Positions 40,101-47,983 of a DNA stretch of 64,000 nucleotides are shown here, one piece after another. Each line of letters starts with the position of its first letter. The stretch's first letter is position 1. The notes under the pieces are model-generated. The model saw only the letters and a list, made by a program, of their open reading frames with translations. It was not told the DNA's origin and did not search any database. Source of the DNA: Nocardioides nitrophenolicus (lineage in GTDB: Bacteria > Actinomycetota > Actinomycetes > Propionibacteriales > Nocardioidaceae); contig NZ_JAFBBY010000001.1 of NCBI RefSeq assembly GCF_016907515.1, forward strand, positions 3,162,001 to 3,226,000, given 5' to 3'. The position numbers and the translations under genes are program-made.

Positions 40101-40751
40101 GACGGCGCGATCCACAACGAGGGCTACCCACGCGACGACGTCCTGGTGGGGGAGCGGGCCGCGGCCGTGCGCGACGACGTACGCCGTCGGCTCGGGATCC
40201 AGCCCCATCAGAAGGCGATCCTCTACGCCCCCACCTGGCGCGACGACCAGGCCACCAACTGGCGTGCCGCCGACGCCGTCCACCACCTCGACGTCGCCAC
40301 CGCGGCCCGCGAGCTCGGTCCCGACTACGTCCTGCTGCTGCGTGGCCACCGCTTCCACAACCCCGCCGGCGACGGTGCCGGGGCGACCCGCTTCCTCGAC
40401 GTCACCGAGTACCCCGAGATCAACGACCTGATCCTCGCCGCCGACGCGGCCGTGCTCGACTACTCCTCGCTGCGCTTCGACTTCGCGCTCACCAACCGAC
40501 CGATGGTCTTCCTGGTCCCCGACCTCGACACCTATGTCGGTGGCGTGCGCGGCTTCCTCTACGACTACGCCCCTACCGCCCCGGGCCCCCACGTCGACAC
40601 CGCCGAGCAGGTCGTCGACCTGCTGCGCGACCTCGACGGGCTGCGGAGCCGCTACGCCGACGACCTGGCCGCCTTCCACGCGCGGTTCAGCCGGTTCATG
40701 GACGGCCATGCCGCGGAGCGGGTGGCGGCGGCCTTCTTTGGAGACTCCTAG
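37182..40751 (+). CDS. Giant GT2 / CDP-polyol glycerophosphotransferase (TagF/TarL-like polymerase)
   Basis: This 1189-aa protein has an N-terminal GT2-like domain (about 40-260; VTVVLPVSDDD, SLAAARNAGVAAASGELV), a central beta-rich region, and a C-terminal CDP-glycerol/ribitol phosphotransferase domain (about 830-1185). The latter has LLQTFHGYPSKSMG with His920 and AILYAPTWRDD. Such enzymes build poly(glycerol or ribitol phosphate) wall teichoic acids. A CDP-ribitol synthase gene lies downstream at 45261. It is followed directly by a CTAG array and an ATPase gene. The nature of the polymer is inferred. Confidence 0.85.
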   Translation: MAFDRARAQQGLIRLAKAGPGRLRGPLGRATRRFRGEFSGPLVTVVLPVSDDDTTRIGTCLDSLKVQTHRNLEVLVVRFGRHDRVTATVREHAAQDWRIKTRIKVERSLAAARNAGVAAASGELVVVVTHAGDDFVHTGLERLVEAQTRSGSPVVVGAMREPDIAGWIPDSAYDAAHHTPVRATTLAATPVAVTDLGLGNRLFTKETWRELGLRFTDEFPDGADVALGMLERAPAFDLLADFTYIPTDRRDGVQVGTVPDVLSGLPDWIERNDHTWHRVESLGLPEVRDWFLWGVLDTAVQPLIADVERADEQQWQTLRDHVAMLLDAADEQVWARLNAEARVKLWLLQGGHRKALEDFLGARLFTRGNRPTEVRDGKVWALLPHHDDVELAIPPELFEMTADETRFRAMLREARWVDATTLELTVFAAVDFVHMTTTPTIACALVDSAAGRRIELEIRQFRDARANQALRRHQDFSWGAFDAVVPVAEVVAASADTATWVLEVDIDVDGVRRSGAVPLIDEQASAGFIGRDHLAPRPVAGSVVAFNPRSDVVGLRIRPDQGPRLRTLAVEGRAVRGVIDPADTPVIGLRVTQGTQQVRAELADEPDGARSFRLQLPAAWTGQRRWRVEALTADGREVALGWPAGAPQWLGVGAGEVVGSRAPSGDTELYEAADTLVVDDLFVEGRRLDVTARWLGLPTPDARLALLAQVGGAEVLATDLPPAADDGTVRVSLTLTTDRWGLGERPLAPGWLWLAVTHAGATTRALLGDAGIDRLHHFMVGADYSARVVQEARVAGIELLPPVPVEERVPYGQTQLQEWYADAEIPLEPDAVYFQSYVGASATDSQLALHHELRRTRPDLTLYWGVASAASWVPEGAVPVVLTTREWYRVLAAAGQLCMNIDPERWFRKRPGQRLLQTFHGYPSKSMGIRMWDAKHYPPRRIELELARTSHQWDLILTPDPDMDQYYRREYAYDGAIHNEGYPRDDVLVGERAAAVRDDVRRRLGIQPHQKAILYAPTWRDDQATNWRAADAVHHLDVATAARELGPDYVLLLRGHRFHNPAGDGAGATRFLDVTEYPEINDLILAADAAVLDYSSLRFDFALTNRPMVFLVPDLDTYVGGVRGFLYDYAPTAPGPHVDTAEQVVDLLRDLDGLRSRYADDLAAFHARFSRFMDGHAAERVAAAFFGDS

Positions 40752-40799
40752 TCGCTCCTAGACGCCCTAGACATTGCTAGACGTCCTCGATCGACCTAG
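40748..40799. promoter_or_regulatory. Helically phased CTAG array upstream of ATPase gene
   Basis: CTAG occurs at 40748, 40758, 40767, 40777 and 40796, spaced 10, 9, 10 and 19 bp, about one turn of DNA each. Three of the copies continue as CTAGAC. The last copy overlaps TAGCCT (40797-40802), a -10-like hexamer 7 nt before the GTG at 40810. The first copy contains the stop codon of the polymerase gene. It looks like a cooperative binding site for an unknown protein. Confidence 0.6.
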
Positions 40800-40809
40800 C
40801 CTGGCCACC

Positions 40810-41964
40810 GTGTCGAGACGGGTGCCCAATCCCTACCGCCCGGGCTTCAACCAGGCTCCGGTGGCACTCGCGGGACGGCACCGGATCACGGCCGCGATCG
40901 ACGAGGTGCTGGCGATCGCCGCGCTGGACGCTCGCACGCCGCGCCCGCTGGCGCTGACCGGTCCACGGGGAGTCGGCAAGACGGTCATCCTGGGCGAGGC
41001 GGCCTCCCGCGCCGCGGACACCTACGCGTGGCTGACCGCCCCGGTGGAGGTTCGGCCCGGCCGCCCGTTCCTGCCCCTGCTGGCCGACCGGCTGCTCGCG
41101 ATCCGCGATCTCTACCGGCAGGCCAAGCCGGGAACCCGGCTCCGGGTGACCGGCGCGACCGTCCGGGCCAGCGTGTTGGGGGTGGGAGGCGAGATCGCGC
41201 TCACGCGGGATGACGCCGACCGGTCCGGACGGCCGTCCCTGGAAGCGGCCCTCGCCGAGGCGTGCGCCGCGGCGGATGCCCTGGAAGCCGGCGTCGTGGT
41301 GACGATCGACGAGCTGCAGCTCGCGTCGAAGCCCGAGCTCGGCGAACTGGCCGCGACGCTCCAGGAGCACGTCCCCGACGACTGGCCCCTCGTCGTCCTG
41401 CTGGCCGGTCTGCCCAGCCTGCGGGGAAGCCACCAGGGGGTGACCTATCTCGAACGTGCGGAGTGGCACAGCATCGGCCTGCTGGACCAGGCGGACACGT
41501 TGGACGCCCTCCGCGTCCCTGCCGCGATGGCCGAGCGGCCGATGGACGACGCAGCGGCCGCACGCCTCGCCGCGGCCTCGGGCGGCTATCCCTACGCGAT
41601 CCAGCTGATGGGCCATCACGCCTGGCGCGCGTCCAGCGGAGCCCAGGAGATCACCACCGAGCACGCCTCGGCGGCCATTCCGGCTGCACAGGAGGAGCTC
41701 GCCGCCGGCCTCTACGCCGCCCGCTGGGAGGACTCCTCCCAACGCGAGCGCGAGTACCTCCGCGCCCTCGCCCAGCTCCTGTCCCTCGAGCCGAGAGTGA
41801 CGGGCGCCCAGGTCGCGGCCGCGCTCGGCAAGCCCGCCAAGGCCGTCTCCTGGATCCGCGAGAGCCTGATCCAGAAGGGCACGATCTTCCCTGAGGGAGA
41901 CTCGGTGCGGTTCACCATCCCCGGACTGGGTGACTGGCTCAGGTCGGGGAATGATCCGTCGTGA
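40810..41964 (+). CDS. AAA_16-type ATP-binding protein (complete)
   Basis: The GTG at 40810 gives 384 aa and has TAGCCT 7 nt upstream. An earlier in-frame start at 40774 lies in the CTAG array. The N-terminus PNPYRPGFNQAPVALAGR is the family motif, with Walker A GPRGVGKT at 51-58 and Walker B VVVTIDE at 162-168, then sensor-like LVVLLAGLPS. A C-terminal winged-helix-like region ends FTIPGLGDWLR. It is the intact paralogue of the gene at 9467. It overlaps the next sulfotransferase-like gene by 4 bp, so the two are translationally coupled. Function is unknown. Confidence 0.8.
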   Translation: MSRRVPNPYRPGFNQAPVALAGRHRITAAIDEVLAIAALDARTPRPLALTGPRGVGKTVILGEAASRAADTYAWLTAPVEVRPGRPFLPLLADRLLAIRDLYRQAKPGTRLRVTGATVRASVLGVGGEIALTRDDADRSGRPSLEAALAEACAAADALEAGVVVTIDELQLASKPELGELAATLQEHVPDDWPLVVLLAGLPSLRGSHQGVTYLERAEWHSIGLLDQADTLDALRVPAAMAERPMDDAAAARLAAASGGYPYAIQLMGHHAWRASSGAQEITTEHASAAIPAAQEELAAGLYAARWEDSSQREREYLRALAQLLSLEPRVTGAQVAAALGKPAKAVSWIRESLIQKGTIFPEGDSVRFTIPGLGDWLRSGNDPS

Positions 41965-43181
41965 CCACGCCCTCGATTCCGCCGCCGACCGAAGGAGCCT
42001 TTCCCGCGATGCGCATCGTCGACCTGCCCGACGCCCTCCCGGACGGCTCGCGGTTCATCCACATCGGTCTGCCCAAGACCGGGACGACGGCGCTCCAGGG
42101 CGCGCTCGACCAGGCGCGCCCCGAGCTCGAGGCGCTCGGTGCCCACAACGTCAACCACGGCCGGCACGAGATGAGGGTCGGCCAGGTCGCGGCGGGCGGC
42201 CTCGCCGAGTTCTGGCAGGGGTCGTGGGAACGACGGTGGGAGGCTCTCGCGACCGAGTTCCGCGAGTCCGACGCCCGATGCACCTTCTGGTCGAGCGAGT
42301 CGCTCAGCCACGCCAAGGGTGAGCGGATCTCCTATCTCGCCGACAAGCTGGGCGCCGACACGCACGTCGTCGTCACGCTCCGTCCGCTGGCGCCGCTCCT
42401 GGTCTCGCAGTGGCAGCAATGGCTGCGACGTCGCGGCACCGAGTCGTTGGAGGACTGGGCGAGCGGACAGTTCTCCGCCGTGGACGTCGAGGGCGAGGTG
42501 CACGTCGACTACGTGAAGTTCATGCCGACGCTCCACCGGTTCAGCCTGCGTCGCATCATCGAGGAGTGGGGCCCGGTCTTCGGCGAGGAGCGGATCGTCC
42601 TCGTCGTCCCCGACCCGGTCGACCGGCTGCGCAACTTCCGGGTCTTCGAGCGCCTGATGGGGGTTCCGGAGATCCTGCAGCCGGTTCCCGAGGGGAACGC
42701 CTCGCTGCCCTATCCCGAGGCGGAGATGCTGCGGCACTTCAACCGCGCCTGGACCGACCACGGCGGCGACCACCCCACCTGGATGGAGGTGATCGGCGTG
42801 CTGGCCCGGATCCCGTTGCGCGACTACACCGCCACCACCACCCCCCACCCGATCCGCGCTCCGCGCTGGGTCGCCGAGAAGGCCAACGAGTACGCCGCCG
42901 CCTGGAACTCCGCCGTCGAAGCCTCCGGCGTCACGGTGGTCGGCGACCTCGCCGACCTCGTGGTGGACCCGTCCGGCTACGCCGAGCAGGTCGATGTCCC
43001 GACCACGGTCGACGTCGAGAGCGCCGGCAGGTTGATGGACGTCGCCTTCACCGCCGCGCTTCGGCACGCGCCCGAGGCTCCGGCGGCGACGCCGCAGGCG
43101 CCCGACCTCTCGTCGTACGCCGGTCGCGAGCTGGTCCGCGAGCTCGGCCGTCGCGCCCGCCGAAGGGTGGCGAGGCGATGA
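41961..43181 (+). CDS. Sulfotransferase-like P-loop protein 1
   Basis: The GTG at 41961 overlaps the ATPase stop, giving 406 aa. An ATG at 42009 with GAAGGAG upstream is an alternative start. IHIGLPKTGTTALQ matches the 5'-phosphosulfate-binding loop of PAPS sulfotransferases, and LRPLAPLLVSQWQQWL resembles the 3'-phosphate-binding region. The C-terminus is a basic tail, RRARRRVARR. It is one of three related proteins in this island. Sulfation of a wall polymer or glycolipid is inferred and unproven. Confidence 0.75.
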   Translation: MTTPSIPPPTEGAFPAMRIVDLPDALPDGSRFIHIGLPKTGTTALQGALDQARPELEALGAHNVNHGRHEMRVGQVAAGGLAEFWQGSWERRWEALATEFRESDARCTFWSSESLSHAKGERISYLADKLGADTHVVVTLRPLAPLLVSQWQQWLRRRGTESLEDWASGQFSAVDVEGEVHVDYVKFMPTLHRFSLRRIIEEWGPVFGEERIVLVVPDPVDRLRNFRVFERLMGVPEILQPVPEGNASLPYPEAEMLRHFNRAWTDHGGDHPTWMEVIGVLARIPLRDYTATTTPHPIRAPRWVAEKANEYAAAWNSAVEASGVTVVGDLADLVVDPSGYAEQVDVPTTVDVESAGRLMDVAFTAALRHAPEAPAATPQAPDLSSYAGRELVRELGRRARRRVARR

Positions 43182-44014
43182 GCCGGCTCCACGTGCCCGA
43201 CGCCCACGCCGGGATGAACGCCTTCGCGGTCCCGACCTGGTGGGCCTCGCTCGAGGACGAGCGGGTCACCCGCGACGACGACGAGCTGCCCGACGTCACC
43301 CTGGTCGAGCTCTCCGAGCTCGCCGGGGACCGCACCCTGCTGGTCGTGGGCGCGGTCGCCGAGCTGCTGTCCGAGCCCACCGCGGAGGGCCTGGCCGCCT
43401 GGGTGGCGGACGTCCGGGCGCTGCACTCCGCCGCCGCGCCGGTCCACCTCGTGGTCTCTCTCGACGAGGTGGTCTCCCTCGACCAGCTGCTCACCCTCGC
43501 CGCCGGCCGTCGCTGGCCGCGCTTCGACGTGGCCGCCGCGGCCGCCCACACCGACGCCGACCCGGTGCCGCCGCAGAGCGTGCCCGGCGGGCAGGACACC
43601 GCCCGCGCGTACGCCGACGCGATCGTCGCCCAGGTCGAGGTGCTGCTGCCGCCGAGCCGGCAGACCGCGGTCGACGGCGCCGCCGACGCCACCGCCTGCA
43701 TCAGCCGCTCCCTCGACACCGACCCCGACCTCGGTCCCGCCGAGGCGCGGGCGATGCGCGACGCCTGCCGGGCCGCGCTCGCGGAGCTGGAGGCCGACGG
43801 GGTCGTGATCAGCGGTCCTCGCGACGCGCTGCTGTGGCCGGTCCCCGCCGAGCGCGGCCTGGTCCCGATCGATGTCGCGGCCGACGCCGCGCTCGAGGTG
43901 ATGCTCGGCCTGGTCGAGCGGCCCGCCGACCTCGCGCCGGACCGGCCGGTCGTCGTACCCGTGGAGGAGCTGCCGGCCCGCGTCCTCCTCACCCGACTGA
44001 GGGGCAGCCGATGA
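43178..44014 (+). CDS. Unknown protein between two sulfotransferase-like genes
   Basis: The ATG at 43178 overlaps the preceding stop (ATGA), and its stop overlaps the next start, so expression is tightly coupled. The 278-aa product has no signal peptide, membrane segment or P-loop. It begins MSRLHVPDAHAGMNAFAVPT, is acidic with alternating alpha/beta predicted character, and includes TLLVVGAVAELL and VHLVVSLDEVVSLDQLL. The last two resemble strands of a P-loop-lacking sulfotransferase relative, but this is weak. I do not recognise a family. Confidence 0.65.
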   Translation: MSRLHVPDAHAGMNAFAVPTWWASLEDERVTRDDDELPDVTLVELSELAGDRTLLVVGAVAELLSEPTAEGLAAWVADVRALHSAAAPVHLVVSLDEVVSLDQLLTLAAGRRWPRFDVAAAAAHTDADPVPPQSVPGGQDTARAYADAIVAQVEVLLPPSRQTAVDGAADATACISRSLDTDPDLGPAEARAMRDACRAALAELEADGVVISGPRDALLWPVPAERGLVPIDVAADAALEVMLGLVERPADLAPDRPVVVPVEELPARVLLTRLRGSR

Positions 44015-45234
44015 CCGCGCGGATCCAGCCGCTGCCCGATGGCTCCACGCTGGTCCACATCGGGCCCTACAAGACCGGCACCACCGCGATGCAGGGCGCG
44101 CTGTGGGAGGCCCGGGACGCGCTGGCCGCGCACGGCGTCGCCTATCCCGGCGAGCTGGCCCACGAGATGAACGCCGCCATGGCGCTCGCCCTCGGCCGGG
44201 TCGACCCCGGCAAGGACGTCGAGGCCTTCCGGGAGCGCTGGTACGCCCTGGTGGCCGAGCTGCGCGCGACGGCGCCGCGGATCGGGGTCCTGAGCAGCGA
44301 GGTCTACTGCGAGGCGACCGACGAGGGCGCCCGCACCCTCCTCGACGAGCTCGGCCCGCGCACCCAGATCGTGATCACGGTGCGGCCGATCGTGCGGCTG
44401 CTCGGCTCGCAGTGGCAGCAGTACGGCCAGAACGTCCCCGTGCCGCCGTACGCCGAGTGGCTGCGCGCGATCCTCGACCAGGCTGACTCTCCCGACGGAG
44501 GCGCGGTCACGCCGTCCTTCTGGCAACGGCACCGCCACGACCTGCTGGTCGAGCGCTGGGTGGGCCTGGTCGGCGCGGACCGGGTCAGCGTGATCGTGGT
44601 CGACGACCGCGACCACCGCGGGCTCCCGGCGGCCTTCGAGGGTCTGCTCGGCCTGCCCGAGGGTCTGCTCCGGCCGCCCGCCGACAAGACCAACCGGTCG
44701 CTGACGTTCGCCGAGGCCACGCTGATGCGGGAGCTGGTCGAGCGCACCTCGCAGCCGCCGTGGACCAGCGCCGACCACGGCCGGTTCGTCCGGTTCGGCG
44801 CCGCCCGGGGCCTCCAGGCCACGCCGCCCGACCCCGCGGCCGAGCGGCTGCTCACCCCCGGCTGGGCGATCGACCGGGCGCTCGAGGTCGGGGCCGCGAT
44901 GGCTGAGCGGATCGGTGCCTCCGGCGCGCGCGTGATCGGCGACCTCGGCCTGCTCTCCGACCGGGCGCTCGCTCCCGCCGAGGGCGACAACGCGCCGGTC
45001 GGCGCCATCGACCCGAGCGCCGCCGCGGCCCTCGCGGTCGGCATCATCACCAAGCTCACCGGCGTCCATCCGCGCCCCGAGCCCCGCGACCTCGCCGGCC
45101 CGGTCGAGCGGGCCGCGTGGTCCCGGCACCGCGCCGTCACCGAGCGCTGGGACGCCGAGCGCGACCAGGCCGGCGCTCGTCGTACGGCCGCCCGCGAGCT
45201 GGCCCGCCGCGCCCGCCGCCGACTCGGCGGTTGA
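44011..45234 (+). CDS. Sulfotransferase-like P-loop protein 2
   Basis: The ATG at 44011 overlaps the previous stop, giving 407 aa. VHIGPYKTGTTAMQ is the 5'-phosphosulfate loop, with VLSSEVYCEA and TVRPIVRLLGSQWQQY following in the same order as in the other two copies. The C-terminal 30 residues are very basic, ending ELARRARRRLGG. It is the third gene of a coupled run that starts at the ATPase. The acceptor is unknown. Confidence 0.77.
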   Translation: MTARIQPLPDGSTLVHIGPYKTGTTAMQGALWEARDALAAHGVAYPGELAHEMNAAMALALGRVDPGKDVEAFRERWYALVAELRATAPRIGVLSSEVYCEATDEGARTLLDELGPRTQIVITVRPIVRLLGSQWQQYGQNVPVPPYAEWLRAILDQADSPDGGAVTPSFWQRHRHDLLVERWVGLVGADRVSVIVVDDRDHRGLPAAFEGLLGLPEGLLRPPADKTNRSLTFAEATLMRELVERTSQPPWTSADHGRFVRFGAARGLQATPPDPAAERLLTPGWAIDRALEVGAAMAERIGASGARVIGDLGLLSDRALAPAEGDNAPVGAIDPSAAAALAVGIITKLTGVHPRPEPRDLAGPVERAAWSRHRAVTERWDAERDQAGARRTAARELARRARRRLGG

Positions 45235-45260
45235 CAGCGCCGCGTGGGAGACTGCGGGCC

Positions 45261-46667
45261 ATGACGAGGAATGTCGCCGTCCTGCTCGCCGGTGGTGTCG
45301 GGAGCCGGGTCGGACTGGACATCCCGAAGCAGCTGATCAAGGTCGCCGGCAAGACCCTGCTGGAGCACACCCTGCTCGCGCTCCACGACCACGTCGACGT
45401 CGACGAGGTGGTCGTGATGATGACGCCCGGCCACACCGACGCGGTCCGCGACATCACCCGCGGTGGCGGCTACCCCAAGGTCACCGCGATCCTCGAGGGA
45501 GGCGAGACCCGCAACGACACCACCCAGCGCGCCATCGACCACCTGGTCGCGACCGGCGACGCGGCTCAGACCCGGATCCTGCTCCACGACGCGGTCCGCC
45601 CGCTCGTGACGCCGCGGATCATCGGCGAGTGCTTCACCGCGCTCGAGCGCTATCCCGCCGTCGACGTCGCGATCCCGTCGGCCGACACCATCATCGAGGT
45701 CGCCACCGACGACACCATCCGCTCCATCCCGCCGCGCGCCTCGCTGCGCCGCGGCCAGACGCCGCAGGCCTTCCGGCTCGACGTGCTGGCCCGGGCCTAC
45801 CAGGTCGCCGCCGGCGACCCCGACTTCACCGCCACCGACGACTGCAGCGTCGTGCTGAAGTACCTGCCCGACGAGCCGATCATCGTGGTCCACGGCGACG
45901 ACCGGAACATGAAGGTCACCGAGCCGATCGACGTCTACATCGCCGACAAGCTCTTCCAGCTCACCGGCATCGACCTGCCCCGGGCCAAGGACGACGCCGG
46001 CTACCGCGCCGCGCTCGAGGGCAAGACCATGGTCGTCTTCGGCGGCAGCTACGGCATCGGTGCCGACATCGCCGAGCTCGCCCAGTCGTACGGCGCCACC
46101 GTGCTCACCTTCAGCCGCTCGACCACCAACACCGACGTCGGCCGGCGTGCCGACGTGGCGGCCGCCGCCAAGGAGGCGGTCGCGAAGGCCGGCACCATCG
46201 ACTTCGTGGTCAACACCGCGGGCGTGCTGCCGCGCGGCGAGCTCCTGGAGACCACCGAGGAGACGGTCTACGCCGCCACCGAGATCAACTACCTCGGCCC
46301 GATCTTCATCGCCCAGGAGTTCTACCCGCACCTCGCCGCCAGCCAGGGTGCGCTGCTGCTCTTCACCTCCAGCTCCTACACCCGCGGCCGCAGCGGCTAC
46401 AGCCTCTACTCCTCGGCGAAGGCGGCGACGGTCAACCTCACCCAGGCGCTCGCCGACGAGTGGGCCGACGCGGGCGTGCGGGTCAACTGCATCAACCCCG
46501 AGCGGACCGCCACCCCGATGCGCACCAAGGCGTTCGGCCAGGAGGCCCCCGGCACCCTGCTCGACTCCCAGACGGTCGCGCGCACCTCGGTCGACGTGCT
46601 CATCTCCGACCAGTCGGGGCACGTCTACGACGTCCGGAAGGACGACCCCTTCAGCCTCGGCGACTGA
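45261..46667 (+). CDS. Bifunctional ribitol-5-phosphate cytidylyltransferase / reductase (TarI-TarJ, Bcs1-like)
   Basis: The ATG at 45261 gives 468 aa. Residues 1 to about 235 are an IspD/TarI nucleotidyltransferase (VAVLLAGGVGSRVGLDIPKQ, LLHDAVRPLV, ATDDCSVV). From about 255 there is an SDR with FGGSYGIGADIAEL, SSSYTRG and YSLYSSAKAA. This fusion is that of Haemophilus Bcs1/Acs1, which makes CDP-ribitol from ribulose-5-phosphate and CTP. It would supply the polymerase at 37182. It is not the MEP-pathway IspD, given the reductase fusion. It overlaps the convergent gene by 17 bp. Confidence 0.85.
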   Translation: MTRNVAVLLAGGVGSRVGLDIPKQLIKVAGKTLLEHTLLALHDHVDVDEVVVMMTPGHTDAVRDITRGGGYPKVTAILEGGETRNDTTQRAIDHLVATGDAAQTRILLHDAVRPLVTPRIIGECFTALERYPAVDVAIPSADTIIEVATDDTIRSIPPRASLRRGQTPQAFRLDVLARAYQVAAGDPDFTATDDCSVVLKYLPDEPIIVVHGDDRNMKVTEPIDVYIADKLFQLTGIDLPRAKDDAGYRAALEGKTMVVFGGSYGIGADIAELAQSYGATVLTFSRSTTNTDVGRRADVAAAAKEAVAKAGTIDFVVNTAGVLPRGELLETTEETVYAATEINYLGPIFIAQEFYPHLAASQGALLLFTSSSYTRGRSGYSLYSSAKAATVNLTQALADEWADAGVRVNCINPERTATPMRTKAFGQEAPGTLLDSQTVARTSVDVLISDQSGHVYDVRKDDPFSLGD

Positions 46668-47787
46668 GCCGCGCGCGCAGCCCGCGCACGGGCGCGGCCA
46701 CCTCCGCCGGTGTCGGCCGGGACGGCGCGGCGACCTCGCGCGCCGTGAGCCGCTCGGCCGCCAGGGCCAGGCCGGCGCCGAACCACCCCGCGACCGCCGC
46801 GTCGATCGCCGCCGGCGGTTCGGGGGTGGCCGCGACGCCGCCGAGCGGGGTCGCGGAGATCGAGTCCAGGTCGCCGTAGACCGTCGCGCCCAGGTCCCGG
46901 ATCGTGGCGGCCATCTCGGCCGCGACCGCGTTGGCGCGCTCGATCGCCCAGTCCGGGGTCACGAGCGGGGCCTCGCCGGGCGCCGGCTCGCGCTCCTTGA
47001 GATGGTCCTTGAGATGGCGGAACAGCCGGACGTAGTGGTCCGGCGGGAGCCCGAGCTCGGCGTACCCGGTGTTGAACCGGCGCAGCAGCTCGGCCTCGTC
47101 GGCGGTCAGTGAGCGATTCTCGCGGGCGTCCTGACCGGCCAGGGTCTCGGCGCGGAGGCCGAGGAGCTGCTCGAAGGTGTGGGGCAGGAAGGCGTGGTCG
47201 CGGGAGTCGAGGACGACGACCAGCACCCGCTCGGCGCCGACATGCGCGGCCCACCTGCGCGCCAGCGCGTCGTGGCGATGCCGGTTCCAGAACTCCCGCG
47301 GCTCGGGCGCCGACACGTCGTCGGCGAGCACCATCCGCAGCCAGGCGTCGAAGGTGTGGGGGCTCTGCCTCTGCAGGCCCTGCTGGTACTGCGACGACAG
47401 GATCCGGGCCAGCGGTCGCAGGGTGATCGCCACCCACAGCTCGTCGGTGCCGAGGTCGCCGACGATCCGAGCGATCTGCTCGTCGGTCGCGTCGGAGAGG
47501 AACTCGCTGCTGAACACCCGACGCTCCGGCCCCGCCGCGGTGAGCGTGCCCACCACGGCCCGCCAGGCCTGCTCGGCCCGCGCGGGGTCCCGCCCGGCGA
47601 CCATGCGGTCGGTGACATAGCGCGCCGCCCGGGCGTCGTGCCGGCTGCGCGACGCGTAGTGCACGCCCTGCGGGCCGAGGTCCGCGCGCGCCAGGTCGAA
47701 CGCGCTCTGCAAGGCCGTGGTCCCGGTCTTGTGGGGTCCCACGTGCAGCAGGCGGGCGCCGGCGGGCAGGACGGACGGCGTCGACAT
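46651..47787 (-). CDS. Sulfotransferase-like P-loop protein 3
   Basis: The ATG at 47787 has TAGGCT (reverse strand, 47795-47800) 7 nt upstream, a leaderless pattern, and gives 378 aa. LLHVGPHKTGTTALQ is the phosphosulfate loop, followed by VFSSEFLSDA and TLRPLARILSSQYQQGL. The C-terminus is basic (GLRARLSRRG). It is closest in layout to protein 2 but encoded convergently to it. It marks the right edge of the wall-polymer island. Substrate unknown. Confidence 0.77.
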   Translation of the reverse strand: MSTPSVLPAGARLLHVGPHKTGTTALQSAFDLARADLGPQGVHYASRSRHDARAARYVTDRMVAGRDPARAEQAWRAVVGTLTAAGPERRVFSSEFLSDATDEQIARIVGDLGTDELWVAITLRPLARILSSQYQQGLQRQSPHTFDAWLRMVLADDVSAPEPREFWNRHRHDALARRWAAHVGAERVLVVVLDSRDHAFLPHTFEQLLGLRAETLAGQDARENRSLTADEAELLRRFNTGYAELGLPPDHYVRLFRHLKDHLKEREPAPGEAPLVTPDWAIERANAVAAEMAATIRDLGATVYGDLDSISATPLGGVAATPEPPAAIDAAVAGWFGAGLALAAERLTAREVAAPSRPTPAEVAAPVRGLRARLSRRG

Positions 47788-47983
47788 GGGGCCGAGCCTA
47801 GGAGACACCCCGGGCGTGTGACGCAAGCCACCGGACCGAGCCGTTCCGGGGCTCCCCGGGCAGGCGTACCGTTGAGGCGTCCCGGAACCCCGGGACGACA
47901 CCACTGAGCACAACGTCCGGTACCCACACCGGCTCGCACCCCCGGGCGCGAGTGGTCGGCGGGACGGGAACGAAAGGTTCACG

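Noticed and set aside
45261-46667. MEP-pathway ispD
   Set aside because: The nucleotidyltransferase is fused to an SDR and sits with a polyol-phosphate polymerase, so a CDP-ribitol synthase is the better reading.
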